Assembly (NCBI RefSeq): GCF_001839655.2
Contig: NZ_CP056087.1
Coordinates: forward strand, 2,790,001-2,854,000
Reading direction: 5' to 3'
Source: Pseudomonas argentinensis
GTDB taxonomy: Bacteria > Pseudomonadota > Gammaproteobacteria > Pseudomonadales > Pseudomonadaceae
DNA length: 64,000 bases
Shown: positions 36,131 through 46,400 of the stretch, piece by piece
Numbering within the stretch: the stretch's first letter is position 1
How the letters are laid out: each line of letters begins with the position of its first letter
Made by a program: the position numbers and the translations under genes
The notes under the pieces: generated by a model
What the model saw: the letters and a program-made list of their open reading frames with translations, nothing else
Told to the model about the DNA's origin: nothing
The model's database searches: none

Positions 36131-37678
36131 TCAGCCAGGCCGAGGTGGCATTTCCAGAGCCTTGAACAACGCCGGTGCCGGCATCGGCCTGGCGAACAGG
36201 TAGCCCTGCAGGAACTGCACGCCGTGCTGACTGAGGTAGGTACTCTGTTCGACGGTTTCCACACCTTCGGCGACCAGGCCGAGCTCCAGGCGCACCGCCA
36301 GGTCGAGGATGTTGTCGAGGATATGCCGGGACAGGGCGTCTGAGCCGATCAGGGAGACGAAGCTGCGGTCGATCTTCAGGTAGTCGACGCGAAATTCACG
36401 CAGGTAGGCGAGGCTGGAGTGGCCGGTGCCGAAATCATCGATGGCGATGCGCACGCCCAGCTCGCGCAGCTGGGCGAACAGCTGTTCGGTCACTGGGGTG
36501 GAGGTGATCATCTGCCGTTCGGTGAGCTCCAGCACGAGGTTGATGTGCCCGGCCGGGAAGGCCGCCAGAAAGTCGCGACACTCTTCCAGCCGATGCAGAT
36601 TCTGGCAGTGCGCCGCGGTGATGTTGATGCCGATATGAAAGCCTGGCGGCAGCTGCTCCACCCGGCTGGCGAAGTCGTCGCGTACCTGACCCATCAGCGC
36701 GCTGGTCATGGGTACGATCAGCCCCACACGCTCGGCCAGGGGGATAAATTGATCCGGCGGCACCAGGCCTTCTCTGGGATGCTGCCAACGCATCAGCACT
36801 TCCACGCCATCCCAGCTGCCGTTGCGAGCATCCACCAGCGGCTGGTAGTAGGGAATGAATTCGCCGGCTTCCAGGGCGCGCTGCAGCTCGCCGCTGGGCG
36901 AGGCCGAGCGCAGGCTGAAACGATAGGTCGCAGTGCCGGCCAGCGCGCCCAGCACCAGAAACAGCAGGAACTGCGGCACATAGTGGACACGCATGTACTG
37001 CAGCGAGGCGCCAGCGGGATAGCTGGCGAGTACCTTGAACGGATAGCGCGAAGACAGGGTGCTGAAGGGGTAGTCGGTGTTTTGCATCACTGCGCTCTGG
37101 CTGACCAGGCCATCGGCGGTCATCCAGTTCGCGCCGACCGAGAGCTGCAGGGGCACTTCCTGGCCATTGACCTGCAGCAGGTTGTTCAGGTGCTGGCCGT
37201 CGATACCGATAAGCACGCTGCCGTTGGCATCGCTCTGTCGGTAGACCAGCACGGCGCGTTCCGGGGTGACCGGGTTGCCCGGCATCAAGCGCAGGCGGCC
37301 GTCGCTGTAGGCGGCAGGCTCTTCGGCAATGTCGTAAGGGCCCATCAGCGAGGTGCAGTAAATGATGCCATCATGCACCAGGTTGACCGAGCGGGCGAAG
37401 GGGCTGGCGGTGGCCTCGCGACGAAGTTGCGGTTCCACTTCTGTGCAGGAGCGGCCCGCGAGTTCGACCACCGCATTAGCCGCCTGCGCCGCATTGTCGA
37501 GTACCCCTTCAAGCTGTGCCTGGGCACCCAGTGCGCTCTTTTGTGCGCGATCAGTCAGTAGCGTCGCGGCCTGCCAGTACATCAGTGGCATGCCCAGCAG
37601 CAGTGGCAGCGCCGCCACACTCAGCGAGGTGCTCAGCCGCCGAGCGCGTCCGCGCGAGCGAAGGGTGGAGAAGGGCAT
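36131..37678 (-). CDS. EAL-domain c-di-GMP phosphodiesterase with periplasmic CSS-type sensor
   Basis: 515 residues. Two membrane segments (about 20-40 and 235-255) frame a periplasmic domain with two cysteines (RSCTEVEP and IYCTSLMGP). This is the layout of CSS-motif phosphodiesterases, where the Cys pair senses redox state; the motif here is CTS. The EAL domain spans about 265-505. The signature Glu293 is kept as EVL, and DDFGTGHSSLAYL, LKIDRSFV and AEGVET, needed for catalysis, are intact. The enzyme should hydrolyse c-di-GMP. ATG at 37678 has AAGGAT upstream. No link to the itaconate genes is evident. Confidence 0.88.
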   Translation of the reverse strand: MPFSTLRSRGRARRLSTSLSVAALPLLLGMPLMYWQAATLLTDRAQKSALGAQAQLEGVLDNAAQAANAVVELAGRSCTEVEPQLRREATASPFARSVNLVHDGIIYCTSLMGPYDIAEEPAAYSDGRLRLMPGNPVTPERAVLVYRQSDANGSVLIGIDGQHLNNLLQVNGQEVPLQLSVGANWMTADGLVSQSAVMQNTDYPFSTLSSRYPFKVLASYPAGASLQYMRVHYVPQFLLFLVLGALAGTATYRFSLRSASPSGELQRALEAGEFIPYYQPLVDARNGSWDGVEVLMRWQHPREGLVPPDQFIPLAERVGLIVPMTSALMGQVRDDFASRVEQLPPGFHIGINITAAHCQNLHRLEECRDFLAAFPAGHINLVLELTERQMITSTPVTEQLFAQLRELGVRIAIDDFGTGHSSLAYLREFRVDYLKIDRSFVSLIGSDALSRHILDNILDLAVRLELGLVAEGVETVEQSTYLSQHGVQFLQGYLFARPMPAPALFKALEMPPRPG

Positions 37679-37923
37679 GAGGATCCTTGGTCCGGATGGC
37701 TGTAACGAGCTTAGCGAAAGACGTCCGACAAGAATGCTCGCTGCGTCTCGCAATTGGTGCCAAACGCCTATTATCGTGGCGTTCGCGAGTAATCACGGTC
37801 TGGCCGCTGGGGCTGCGACCAAGGTTCTGGAGCGCTAAGACCATGGTCGAATGGTTGAGCAGGAGGGCGATGGTTACAAATGTGGGCATAGAAAAACAAC
37901 ATTAATAAAGCCGAGGTGATTCA

Positions 37924-39885
<1,962 letters not shown>

Positions 39886-40196
39886 CCTGATCGCCCTGGA
39901 CCCGAACGCCCCGCGCTGGCCCGCCAGCGTGGCGCGTTCGCTTTGAGCTATCGTCGGTGGACTTGCAAGTCAGAATTGGCTGATTTTTATTCTGTCAAGA
40001 TGCCTGCAGGGCGCCGCTGCGGCTTCTGTAATTAGTTGTCGCATCTGGGAAATATCGCCTGCCGCGCTATCGCTAGAATGCCGCACTTCCGTGCGCCGTC
40101 CGCAGCCCTGCGTTACGCTGGCGAAGGCACCCCTCCATGGCCCGGCTTTACCTGCCTTGCGGCCAGTGAAACCCCATCCCTGTCAGGAGTTTCCCC
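39886..40196. promoter_or_regulatory. acsA-aotJ gap with terminator and ArgR-type half-site
   Basis: 311 bases without a gene. At 39903-39945 a long hairpin (CGAACGC...GCGTTCG with inner CGCTGGC/GCCAGCG) is a likely acsA terminator. At 40037-40052 TGTCGC-N8-AA matches the ArgR half-site of P. aeruginosa exactly. A weaker TATCGC follows at 40053-40058. ArgR is encoded five genes downstream and controls the aot operon in P. aeruginosa. Confidence 0.55.
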
Positions 40197-40976
40197 ATGA
40201 AGAAGATCGCACTGCTCGGCGCGCTGGCACTATCCCTGCTGTCGCCGCTGACCATGGCCCAGGAGGCCAAGGCGCTGCGTATCGGTATCGAAGCGGCCTA
40301 CCCGCCGTTCGCCTACAAGACTCCCGACGGCAACATCACCGGCTTCGACTACGACATCGGTGTGGCCCTGTGTGAAGAAATGAAGGTCGAGTGCAAGTGG
40401 ATCGAGCAGGAGTTCGATGGCCTGATCCCGGCCCTGAAGGTGCGCAAGTTCGACGCCGTGCTGTCGTCGATGTCGATCACCGAAGAGCGCAAGCGCGCCG
40501 TGGACTTCACTGGCAAGTACTACGCCACCCCCGCCAAGCTGGCGATGAAGAGCGGCGCGGTGATGAACGACGTGGCCAGCGACCTCAAGGGCAAGAAGAT
40601 CGGCGTGCAGCGCTCCTCCGTGTATGACCGCTATGCCACCGATGTCTTCGCCCCGGCCGGTGCCGAGATCGTGCGCTACAGCTCGCAGAACGAAGTGTTC
40701 CTGGACCTCAGTGCCGGTCGCCTGGACGGCACCATCGCCGATTCGGTGAACATCGAAGACGGCTTCCTGAAAACCGAGGCCGGCAAGGGCTTCGCCTTCG
40801 TGGGCCCGGATTTCACCGAAGAGAAGTACTTCGGCGAAGGCCAGGGCATCGCCGTGCGCAAGGGCGACAAGGCGCTGGCCGACAAGATCAGCGCCGCGAT
40901 CCTGGCCATCCGCGAGAACGGCAAGTACCAGGCCATTCAGGACAAATACTTCAGCTTCGACGTCTACGGCAAGTAA
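40197..40976 (+). CDS. aotJ: Arginine/ornithine-binding periplasmic protein AotJ
   Basis: 259 residues with signal peptide (cut near LTMA-QEAK). This is a family 3 amino acid-binding protein: LRIGIEAAYPPFAYKTPDGNITGFDYDIGVALCEEM and SSMSITEERKRAVDFTGKYY (40276-40526) are the hallmark blocks for basic amino acids. It delivers arginine and ornithine to the AotQM-AotP importer encoded next. A strong hairpin 70 bases after its stop probably makes this gene's mRNA more abundant than the rest. Confidence 0.94.
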   Translation: MKKIALLGALALSLLSPLTMAQEAKALRIGIEAAYPPFAYKTPDGNITGFDYDIGVALCEEMKVECKWIEQEFDGLIPALKVRKFDAVLSSMSITEERKRAVDFTGKYYATPAKLAMKSGAVMNDVASDLKGKKIGVQRSSVYDRYATDVFAPAGAEIVRYSSQNEVFLDLSAGRLDGTIADSVNIEDGFLKTEAGKGFAFVGPDFTEEKYFGEGQGIAVRKGDKALADKISAAILAIRENGKYQAIQDKYFSFDVYGK

Positions 40977-41046
40977 CACCACGATCTGCCGAGCACGGGC
41001 CTGCGCTGTTCCAGCAGGCTCTGGCCATGGTGATTTCTTGTTGGAG

Positions 41047-41081
41047 GTGGCACACGCTGACTCGCGGCGTGTGCCACTTTT
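41047..41081 (+). terminator. Hairpin with T-run between aotJ and aotQ
   Basis: Eleven-base perfect stem GTGGCACACGC / GCGTGTGCCAC, nine-base loop, then TTTT. It looks like an intrinsic terminator inside the operon, which would yield excess binding-protein mRNA. Confidence 0.75.
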
Positions 41082-41126
41082 GCGTTGCATTTCCGGCGCC
41101 TGCGGGCGCACGCATGAGGTAAGCGG

Positions 41127-41816
41127 ATGCTCAACGGCTACGGCTCGTCCATTATCGAGGGCGCCTGGCTCACCCTGATTCTGGCCCTGACCTCGATGGC
41201 GGTGGCGATCGTGCTCGGCCTGATCGGTGCGGCGTTTCGGCTGTCGCCGGTGCGCTGGCTGGCGGTGCTGGGGGAAACCTATTCGACGGTGATTCGCGGC
41301 ATTCCCGACCTGGTGCTGATCCTGCTGATCTTCTACGGTGGCCAGGACATGGTGAACCGGGTCGCGCCGATGCTTGGCTACGACGACTATATCGACATCA
41401 ATCCGTTCATCGCCGGTGTGTTCACCATGGGCTTCATCTTCGGTGCCTATCTGTCCGAGACCTTCCGCGGCGCCTTCATGGCCATTCCCAAGGGCCAGGC
41501 CGAGGCGGGCGCGGCCTATGGCATGAGCGGCCTGCAGGTGTTCCTGCGCATTCTGGTGCCGCAGATGATCCGCTTCGCCATCCCGGGCTTCACCAACAAC
41601 TGGCTGGTGCTCACCAAGGCCACCGCGCTGATCTCGGTGGTCGGCCTGCAGGACATGATGTTCAAGGCCAAGAGCGCCGCCGACGCCACCCGCGAGCCCT
41701 TTACCTTCTACCTGGCGGTGGCCGGCCTGTACCTGCTGATCACCAGTGTCTCGCTGCTGGCCCTGCGTTACCTGGAAAAACGCTACTCGGTCGGCACCAA
41801 GGCTGCCGAGCTGTGA
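41127..41816 (+). CDS. aotQ: Arginine/ornithine ABC permease AotQ
   Basis: 229-residue inner-membrane permease with about five spans. The ABC-docking EAA loop reads EAGAAYGMSGLQVFLRILVPQMIR. It belongs to the HisQ-type permeases for polar amino acids and pairs with AotM, encoded 10 bases downstream. TYSTVIRGIPDLVLILLIFYGGQ is typical of the family near the second span. Confidence 0.94.
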   Translation: MLNGYGSSIIEGAWLTLILALTSMAVAIVLGLIGAAFRLSPVRWLAVLGETYSTVIRGIPDLVLILLIFYGGQDMVNRVAPMLGYDDYIDINPFIAGVFTMGFIFGAYLSETFRGAFMAIPKGQAEAGAAYGMSGLQVFLRILVPQMIRFAIPGFTNNWLVLTKATALISVVGLQDMMFKAKSAADATREPFTFYLAVAGLYLLITSVSLLALRYLEKRYSVGTKAAEL

Positions 41817-41826
41817 GGGCCGCACG

Positions 41827-42525
41827 ATGATCTTTGATTACACCGTCATCTGGGACAGCCTGCCGCTGTATTTCGGCGGCGTGCTGGTGACCCTCAAGCT
41901 GCTGGCCATCGCATTGTTCTTCGGCCTGCTGCTGGCCATTCCGCTGGCGCTGATGCGCACCTCACGCTCGCCCTGGGTCAACGGCCCGGCCTGGCTGTAC
42001 ACCTATGTGATTCGTGGCACGCCGATGCTGGTGCAGTTGTTTCTCGTCTATTACGGCCTGGCCCAGTTCGCGGCGGTGCGCGAGAGCCTGCTGTGGCCTT
42101 ACCTGTCCAACGCCACCTTCTGCGCCTGCGTAGCGTTCGCCATCAATACCAGCGCCTACAGCGCCGAGATCCTGGCCGGCAGCCTCAAGGCCACGCCCCA
42201 TGGAGAGATCGAGGCGGCCAGGGCCATGGGCATGTCGCGGGCCAAGCTGTACCGCCGCATTCTCCTGCCGTCGGCACTGCGCCGCGCGCTGCCGCAGTAC
42301 AGCAACGAAGTGATCATGATGCTGCACACCACCAGCCTGGCGTCGATCGTCACCCTGATCGACATCACCGGCGCGGCGCGCACCGTCAGCTCCCAGTACT
42401 ACCTGCCGTTCGAGGCGTTCATCACCGCCGGCCTGTTCTACCTGTGCCTGACCTTCATCCTGGTGCGCCTGTTCAAGGTGGCCGAGCGTCGCTGGCTGGC
42501 CTACCTGGCCCCGCGACGTTCCTGA
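41827..42525 (+). CDS. aotM: Arginine/ornithine ABC permease AotM
   Basis: 232 residues, HisM-type permease with the EAA loop EIEAARAMGMSRAKLYRRILLPSALR and the YVIRGTPMLVQLFLVYYG segment. It forms the transmembrane heterodimer with AotQ. The ATG at 41827 follows the aotQ stop by 10 bases; the longer upstream frame is an overlap with aotQ and was discarded. In P. aeruginosa another gene, aotO, stands between aotM and aotP. Here only 29 bases separate them. Confidence 0.94.
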   Translation: MIFDYTVIWDSLPLYFGGVLVTLKLLAIALFFGLLLAIPLALMRTSRSPWVNGPAWLYTYVIRGTPMLVQLFLVYYGLAQFAAVRESLLWPYLSNATFCACVAFAINTSAYSAEILAGSLKATPHGEIEAARAMGMSRAKLYRRILLPSALRRALPQYSNEVIMMLHTTSLASIVTLIDITGAARTVSSQYYLPFEAFITAGLFYLCLTFILVRLFKVAERRWLAYLAPRRS

Positions 42526-42554
42526 GCCCTCGGACTTCTGAAAGAGTGAAAAGC

Positions 42555-43319
<765 letters not shown>

Positions 43320-43372
43320 TTGGCGTTATCATCCCCGACCTATCACTGCCTTCAGAGCCCAGCCTGCCCATC

Positions 43373-44353
43373 ATGACTGCCCCCCGAATCGGCTTCCTGC
43401 TTTGGCCCTCCACCAAGCCCCTGACCCTGGCGCTGGCGGAAGAAGCCCTGAGCGTCGCCCAGCGCGTCCATCCGGAGGTGGTCTACGAGGTGGCGTTCCT
43501 GCAGGCCGAAGAGCCCGCCGAGGGCGCCTGGCGGCTGCCGGGCAGTTCCTGGGCGGCGGGCCTGGAAGGCTATCGCAAGCTGTTCCTGCTCGCCGACGAG
43601 CCACCGGCTGCCGTGGCACCGGCATTGGCCACGGCGCTCAAGCAGGTGGCGCGCAACGGTTGTTGCCTGGGCGCGGTGGCGGCGGGGGTCTACCCGCTGG
43701 CGCAACTGGGGCTGCTCGACGGTTACCGGGCATCGGTACACTGGCGCTGGCAGGACGACTTCGCCGAGCGTTTTCCGAAGGTGATCGCCACCAGCCACCT
43801 GTTCGACTGGGACCGTGATCGCCTCACCGCCTGTGGCGGCATGGCGGTGATGGACATGCTGCTGGCGCTGCTGGCCCGTGACCACGGCGCCGAGCTGGCC
43901 GGCGCGGTATCCGAGGAACTGGTGGTCGAGCGTATTCGTGAAGGGGGCGAGCGCCAGCGCATCCCCCTGCAGAACCGCCTCGGCTCCAGTCACCCCAAGC
44001 TGACCCAGGCGGTGCTGCTGATGGAGGCCAATATCGAGGAGCCGCTGACCACCGACGAGATCGCCCAGCACGTGTGCGTGTCGCGCCGCCAACTGGAGCG
44101 TATCTTCAAGCAGTACCTCAATCGCGTGCCCAGCCAGTACTACCTGGAGCTGCGCCTGAACAAGGCCCGCCAGCTGCTGATGCAGACCAGCAAGTCGATC
44201 ATCCAGATCGGCCTGTCCTGCGGCTTTTCCTCGGGGCCGCATTTCTCCAGCGCCTACCGCAACTTCTTCGGCGCCACGCCGCGGGAAGACCGCAACCAGC
44301 GGCGCAGCAACAGCCCCTTCGAGCTGACCTCGGCGCCTGCGGAGCGCGGCTAG
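43373..44353 (+). CDS. argR: Arginine-responsive regulator ArgR (AraC family)
   Basis: 326 residues. Residues 1 to about 195 form a DJ-1/glutamine-amidotransferase-like sensor domain (IGFLLWPSTKPLTLALAEEAL). The C-terminal AraC/XylS domain contains two helix-turn-helices: LTTDEIAQHVCVSRRQLERIFKQYL and IIQIGLSCGFSSGPHFSSAYRNFFG. In P. aeruginosa ArgR activates arginine uptake and succinyltransferase catabolism and represses synthesis. It is the last gene of the aot operon, as there. A matching half-site lies upstream of aotJ. Confidence 0.95.
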   Translation: MTAPRIGFLLWPSTKPLTLALAEEALSVAQRVHPEVVYEVAFLQAEEPAEGAWRLPGSSWAAGLEGYRKLFLLADEPPAAVAPALATALKQVARNGCCLGAVAAGVYPLAQLGLLDGYRASVHWRWQDDFAERFPKVIATSHLFDWDRDRLTACGGMAVMDMLLALLARDHGAELAGAVSEELVVERIREGGERQRIPLQNRLGSSHPKLTQAVLLMEANIEEPLTTDEIAQHVCVSRRQLERIFKQYLNRVPSQYYLELRLNKARQLLMQTSKSIIQIGLSCGFSSGPHFSSAYRNFFGATPREDRNQRRSNSPFELTSAPAERG

Positions 44354-44376
44354 GCAACCGTCTCGATCGTCACCTC

Positions 44377-44472
44377 ATCTCGCGGGCATGGACTAGGCGC
44401 CCCGCACGCTGCCACTGCATGCAGCAGCCAGGGTGGACCGGGGCGCGTAGCCGGCGCTTTTTGCGTCCACCC
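44377..44472. repeat. Fragments of repeat families 1 and 2 after argR
   Basis: 44377-44404 carries CTCGCGGGCATGGACTAGGCGCC, one half of the family 1 palindrome. 44429-44472 carries CAGGGTGGACC...GCGTCCACCC, a family 2 copy. The region lies between convergent argR and the DASS transporter gene and may include the argR terminator. Confidence 0.65.
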
Positions 44473-44497
44473 GCTGCAGGCTGCCTGCCGGCCCGGA

Positions 44498-45952
44498 TCA
44501 GTGGCTCCAGATAATCCCGATCAGCAGGTAGCACAGCAGGGTCACCAGCACCACGCTGTAGAGGTTGATCACGAAGCCCGCCTTGATCATCGACTGGATG
44601 CGCATCAGCCCGGTGCCGAACACCAGGGCGTTGGGCGGCGTCGCCACCGGCATCATGAAGGCGCAACTGGCAATGATGGCCGCCGGGATGGCCAGCAGTT
44701 CCGGGGCAAGCCCCTGGGATACCGCCAGGGCTCCTACCAGGGGCAGGAATGCCGCGGCCGTGGCGGTGTTGGAGGTGATCTCGGTCAGCATGTTGATGGT
44801 CAGCACCACTACGCCGATGATCAACACCAGGGGCAGGCTGCCGATGCCTTGCAGACCTTCGCCGATCCAGCCTGCCAGCCCTGTGGTGGTGATGGTACCC
44901 GCCAGCGACAAGCCGCCGCCGAACAGAATCAGAATGCCCCAGGGCACCTTGTTGGCGGTGTTCCAGTCCATCAGCAAGACGCGGGTCGACCCCTCCCGCT
45001 GCGCCGGGATCAGAAACAGCGCCATGGCACCGATCATGGCGATCAAGGTGTCGTCGAGGGCGGTGACATATTGCGACAGCAGCGGCTGGGTAACCCAGGC
45101 CATGGCGGTACAGCCGAACACCAGGGCCACGCGCTTTTCACCGGCCGACCAGTTGCCGAGCTCGGCGAGTTCCTGGCGCAGCATCGCGCGGCTATCGCCA
45201 CCCTCCAGCTCGAAGCCGCCGCGGGTCAGCCACCACCAGGTGAACACCAGCATGCAGCTCGACACCGGTACGCCGATGAGCATCCATTGGCCGAAGCCGA
45301 TATGCACATCGTGGTTCTCGCGCAGGTAGGCGGCAAGCAGGGCATTGGGCGGCGTGCCGATCAGCGTGGCGATGCCGCCGATACTGGCGGCATAGGCGAT
45401 ACCCAGCAGCAGCGCGGTCGCGAAGCGCTCATGCTCGCGCTCGTCGCCCCGCTGGGTGAGCATGCTGATGACCGACAGGCCGATGGGCAGCATCATGATG
45501 GCGGTTGCCGTATTGCTGACCCACATGGCCACCAGCGCCGTGGCCAGCATGAAACCACCGACCTGACGCGCTGGCTGGTTACCGACGGCTATCAGTGTGC
45601 GCAGGGCCATACGCTTGTGCAGGTTCCAGCGCTGCATGCCAAGCCCTAGCAGGAAGCCGCCGAGGAACAGGAAGATGGTCGGGTTGGCGTAGGGAGAGGT
45701 GGCCTGCTGAATGGTGCCGATGCCCAGCAGCGGGATCATCGGGATGGGCAGCAGGGCGGTAGCAGGGATGGGAATGGCTTCGGTCGCCCACCAGGTGGCC
45801 ATCAGGCCAATAAGGCCGGCGGTCAGCCAGGCTTCCCGGCTGAGGCCGGCCGGCGGCTCGCTGGCAATGCAGGCAAGGAGTAACAGAGGCCCGAGAAACA
45901 GGCCGATACGGGCGGCCAACAGTGCTCCACTGGATTGTTCTGGTTTGCTCAT
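44498..45952 (-). CDS. DASS-family anion:sodium symporter (SLC13-like)
   Basis: 484 residues, about 11-12 spans, inner membrane. ATALLPIPMIPLLGIGTIQQATSPYANPTIFLFLGGFLLGLGMQRW-type sequence near residues 60-110 and GIAYAASIGGIATLIGTPPNALLAAYL with the first sodium-site SNT-like motif are characteristic. So is LTEITSNTATAAAFLPLVGALA (the second SNT motif), and the GTGLMRIQSMIKAGFVINL end. Members carry di- and tricarboxylates or sulfate. No pathway genes stand directly beside it, so the substrate is open. Confidence 0.88.
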   Translation of the reverse strand: MSKPEQSSGALLAARIGLFLGPLLLLACIASEPPAGLSREAWLTAGLIGLMATWWATEAIPIPATALLPIPMIPLLGIGTIQQATSPYANPTIFLFLGGFLLGLGMQRWNLHKRMALRTLIAVGNQPARQVGGFMLATALVAMWVSNTATAIMMLPIGLSVISMLTQRGDEREHERFATALLLGIAYAASIGGIATLIGTPPNALLAAYLRENHDVHIGFGQWMLIGVPVSSCMLVFTWWWLTRGGFELEGGDSRAMLRQELAELGNWSAGEKRVALVFGCTAMAWVTQPLLSQYVTALDDTLIAMIGAMALFLIPAQREGSTRVLLMDWNTANKVPWGILILFGGGLSLAGTITTTGLAGWIGEGLQGIGSLPLVLIIGVVVLTINMLTEITSNTATAAAFLPLVGALAVSQGLAPELLAIPAAIIASCAFMMPVATPPNALVFGTGLMRIQSMIKAGFVINLYSVVLVTLLCYLLIGIIWSH

Positions 45953-46046
45953 TGTCTTGTTCTCGTTGTTTTTTTCGCCGAGAACTATGACCCCTGACGC
46001 TCTATATGGGGCGTTGCAGCTGTTTCAGCAGGTTTCCCGTGCCTGC

Positions 46047-46400
46047 TCAGGCACAGGGCGGCAGGGCCATGATCGGCAGGGCGATGAACACCACGGCGAT
46101 GGCGCCGATCAGGTGCCCAGCCGCCGAGACACTGGCCAAGAAGCGCTCGCGTTCACTGCAGTGCGGGCGCTTGGCGGCCTGCTGGAACAGCCGCGCCAGG
46201 CCCAGCAACAGGCCGGCGGTGAGCAGCGACAGCAGGCCCAATGACAGGTTGAGCCAGGTCCAGGGGCCGTCTTCCAGCGGCGGCGGGGCCACCGAGCAAC
46301 CGACCCCCTGGCCACCGTACAAGGCAACGAACCACAGGCTCCAGATGCTCAGGCCGGTGGCGATATGAACCGGGTTGTAGACCGAGCGCAGGCTTCGCAT
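46047..46400 (-). CDS. Small membrane protein at the end of the caa3 oxidase operon
   Basis: 117 residues with about three hydrophobic segments: ATGLSIWSLWFVALYGGQ, LNLSLGLLSLLTAGLLLGLARLF and LIGAIAVVFIALPIMAL. Its ATG overlaps the stop of the subunit I/III gene by one base, so it is translated with the oxidase. I do not recognise a named family. Position and size suggest an accessory or assembly protein of the oxidase. The frame stays open upstream, but that part lies inside the oxidase gene. Confidence 0.75.
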   Translation of the reverse strand: MRSLRSVYNPVHIATGLSIWSLWFVALYGGQGVGCSVAPPPLEDGPWTWLNLSLGLLSLLTAGLLLGLARLFQQAAKRPHCSERERFLASVSAAGHLIGAIAVVFIALPIMALPPCA

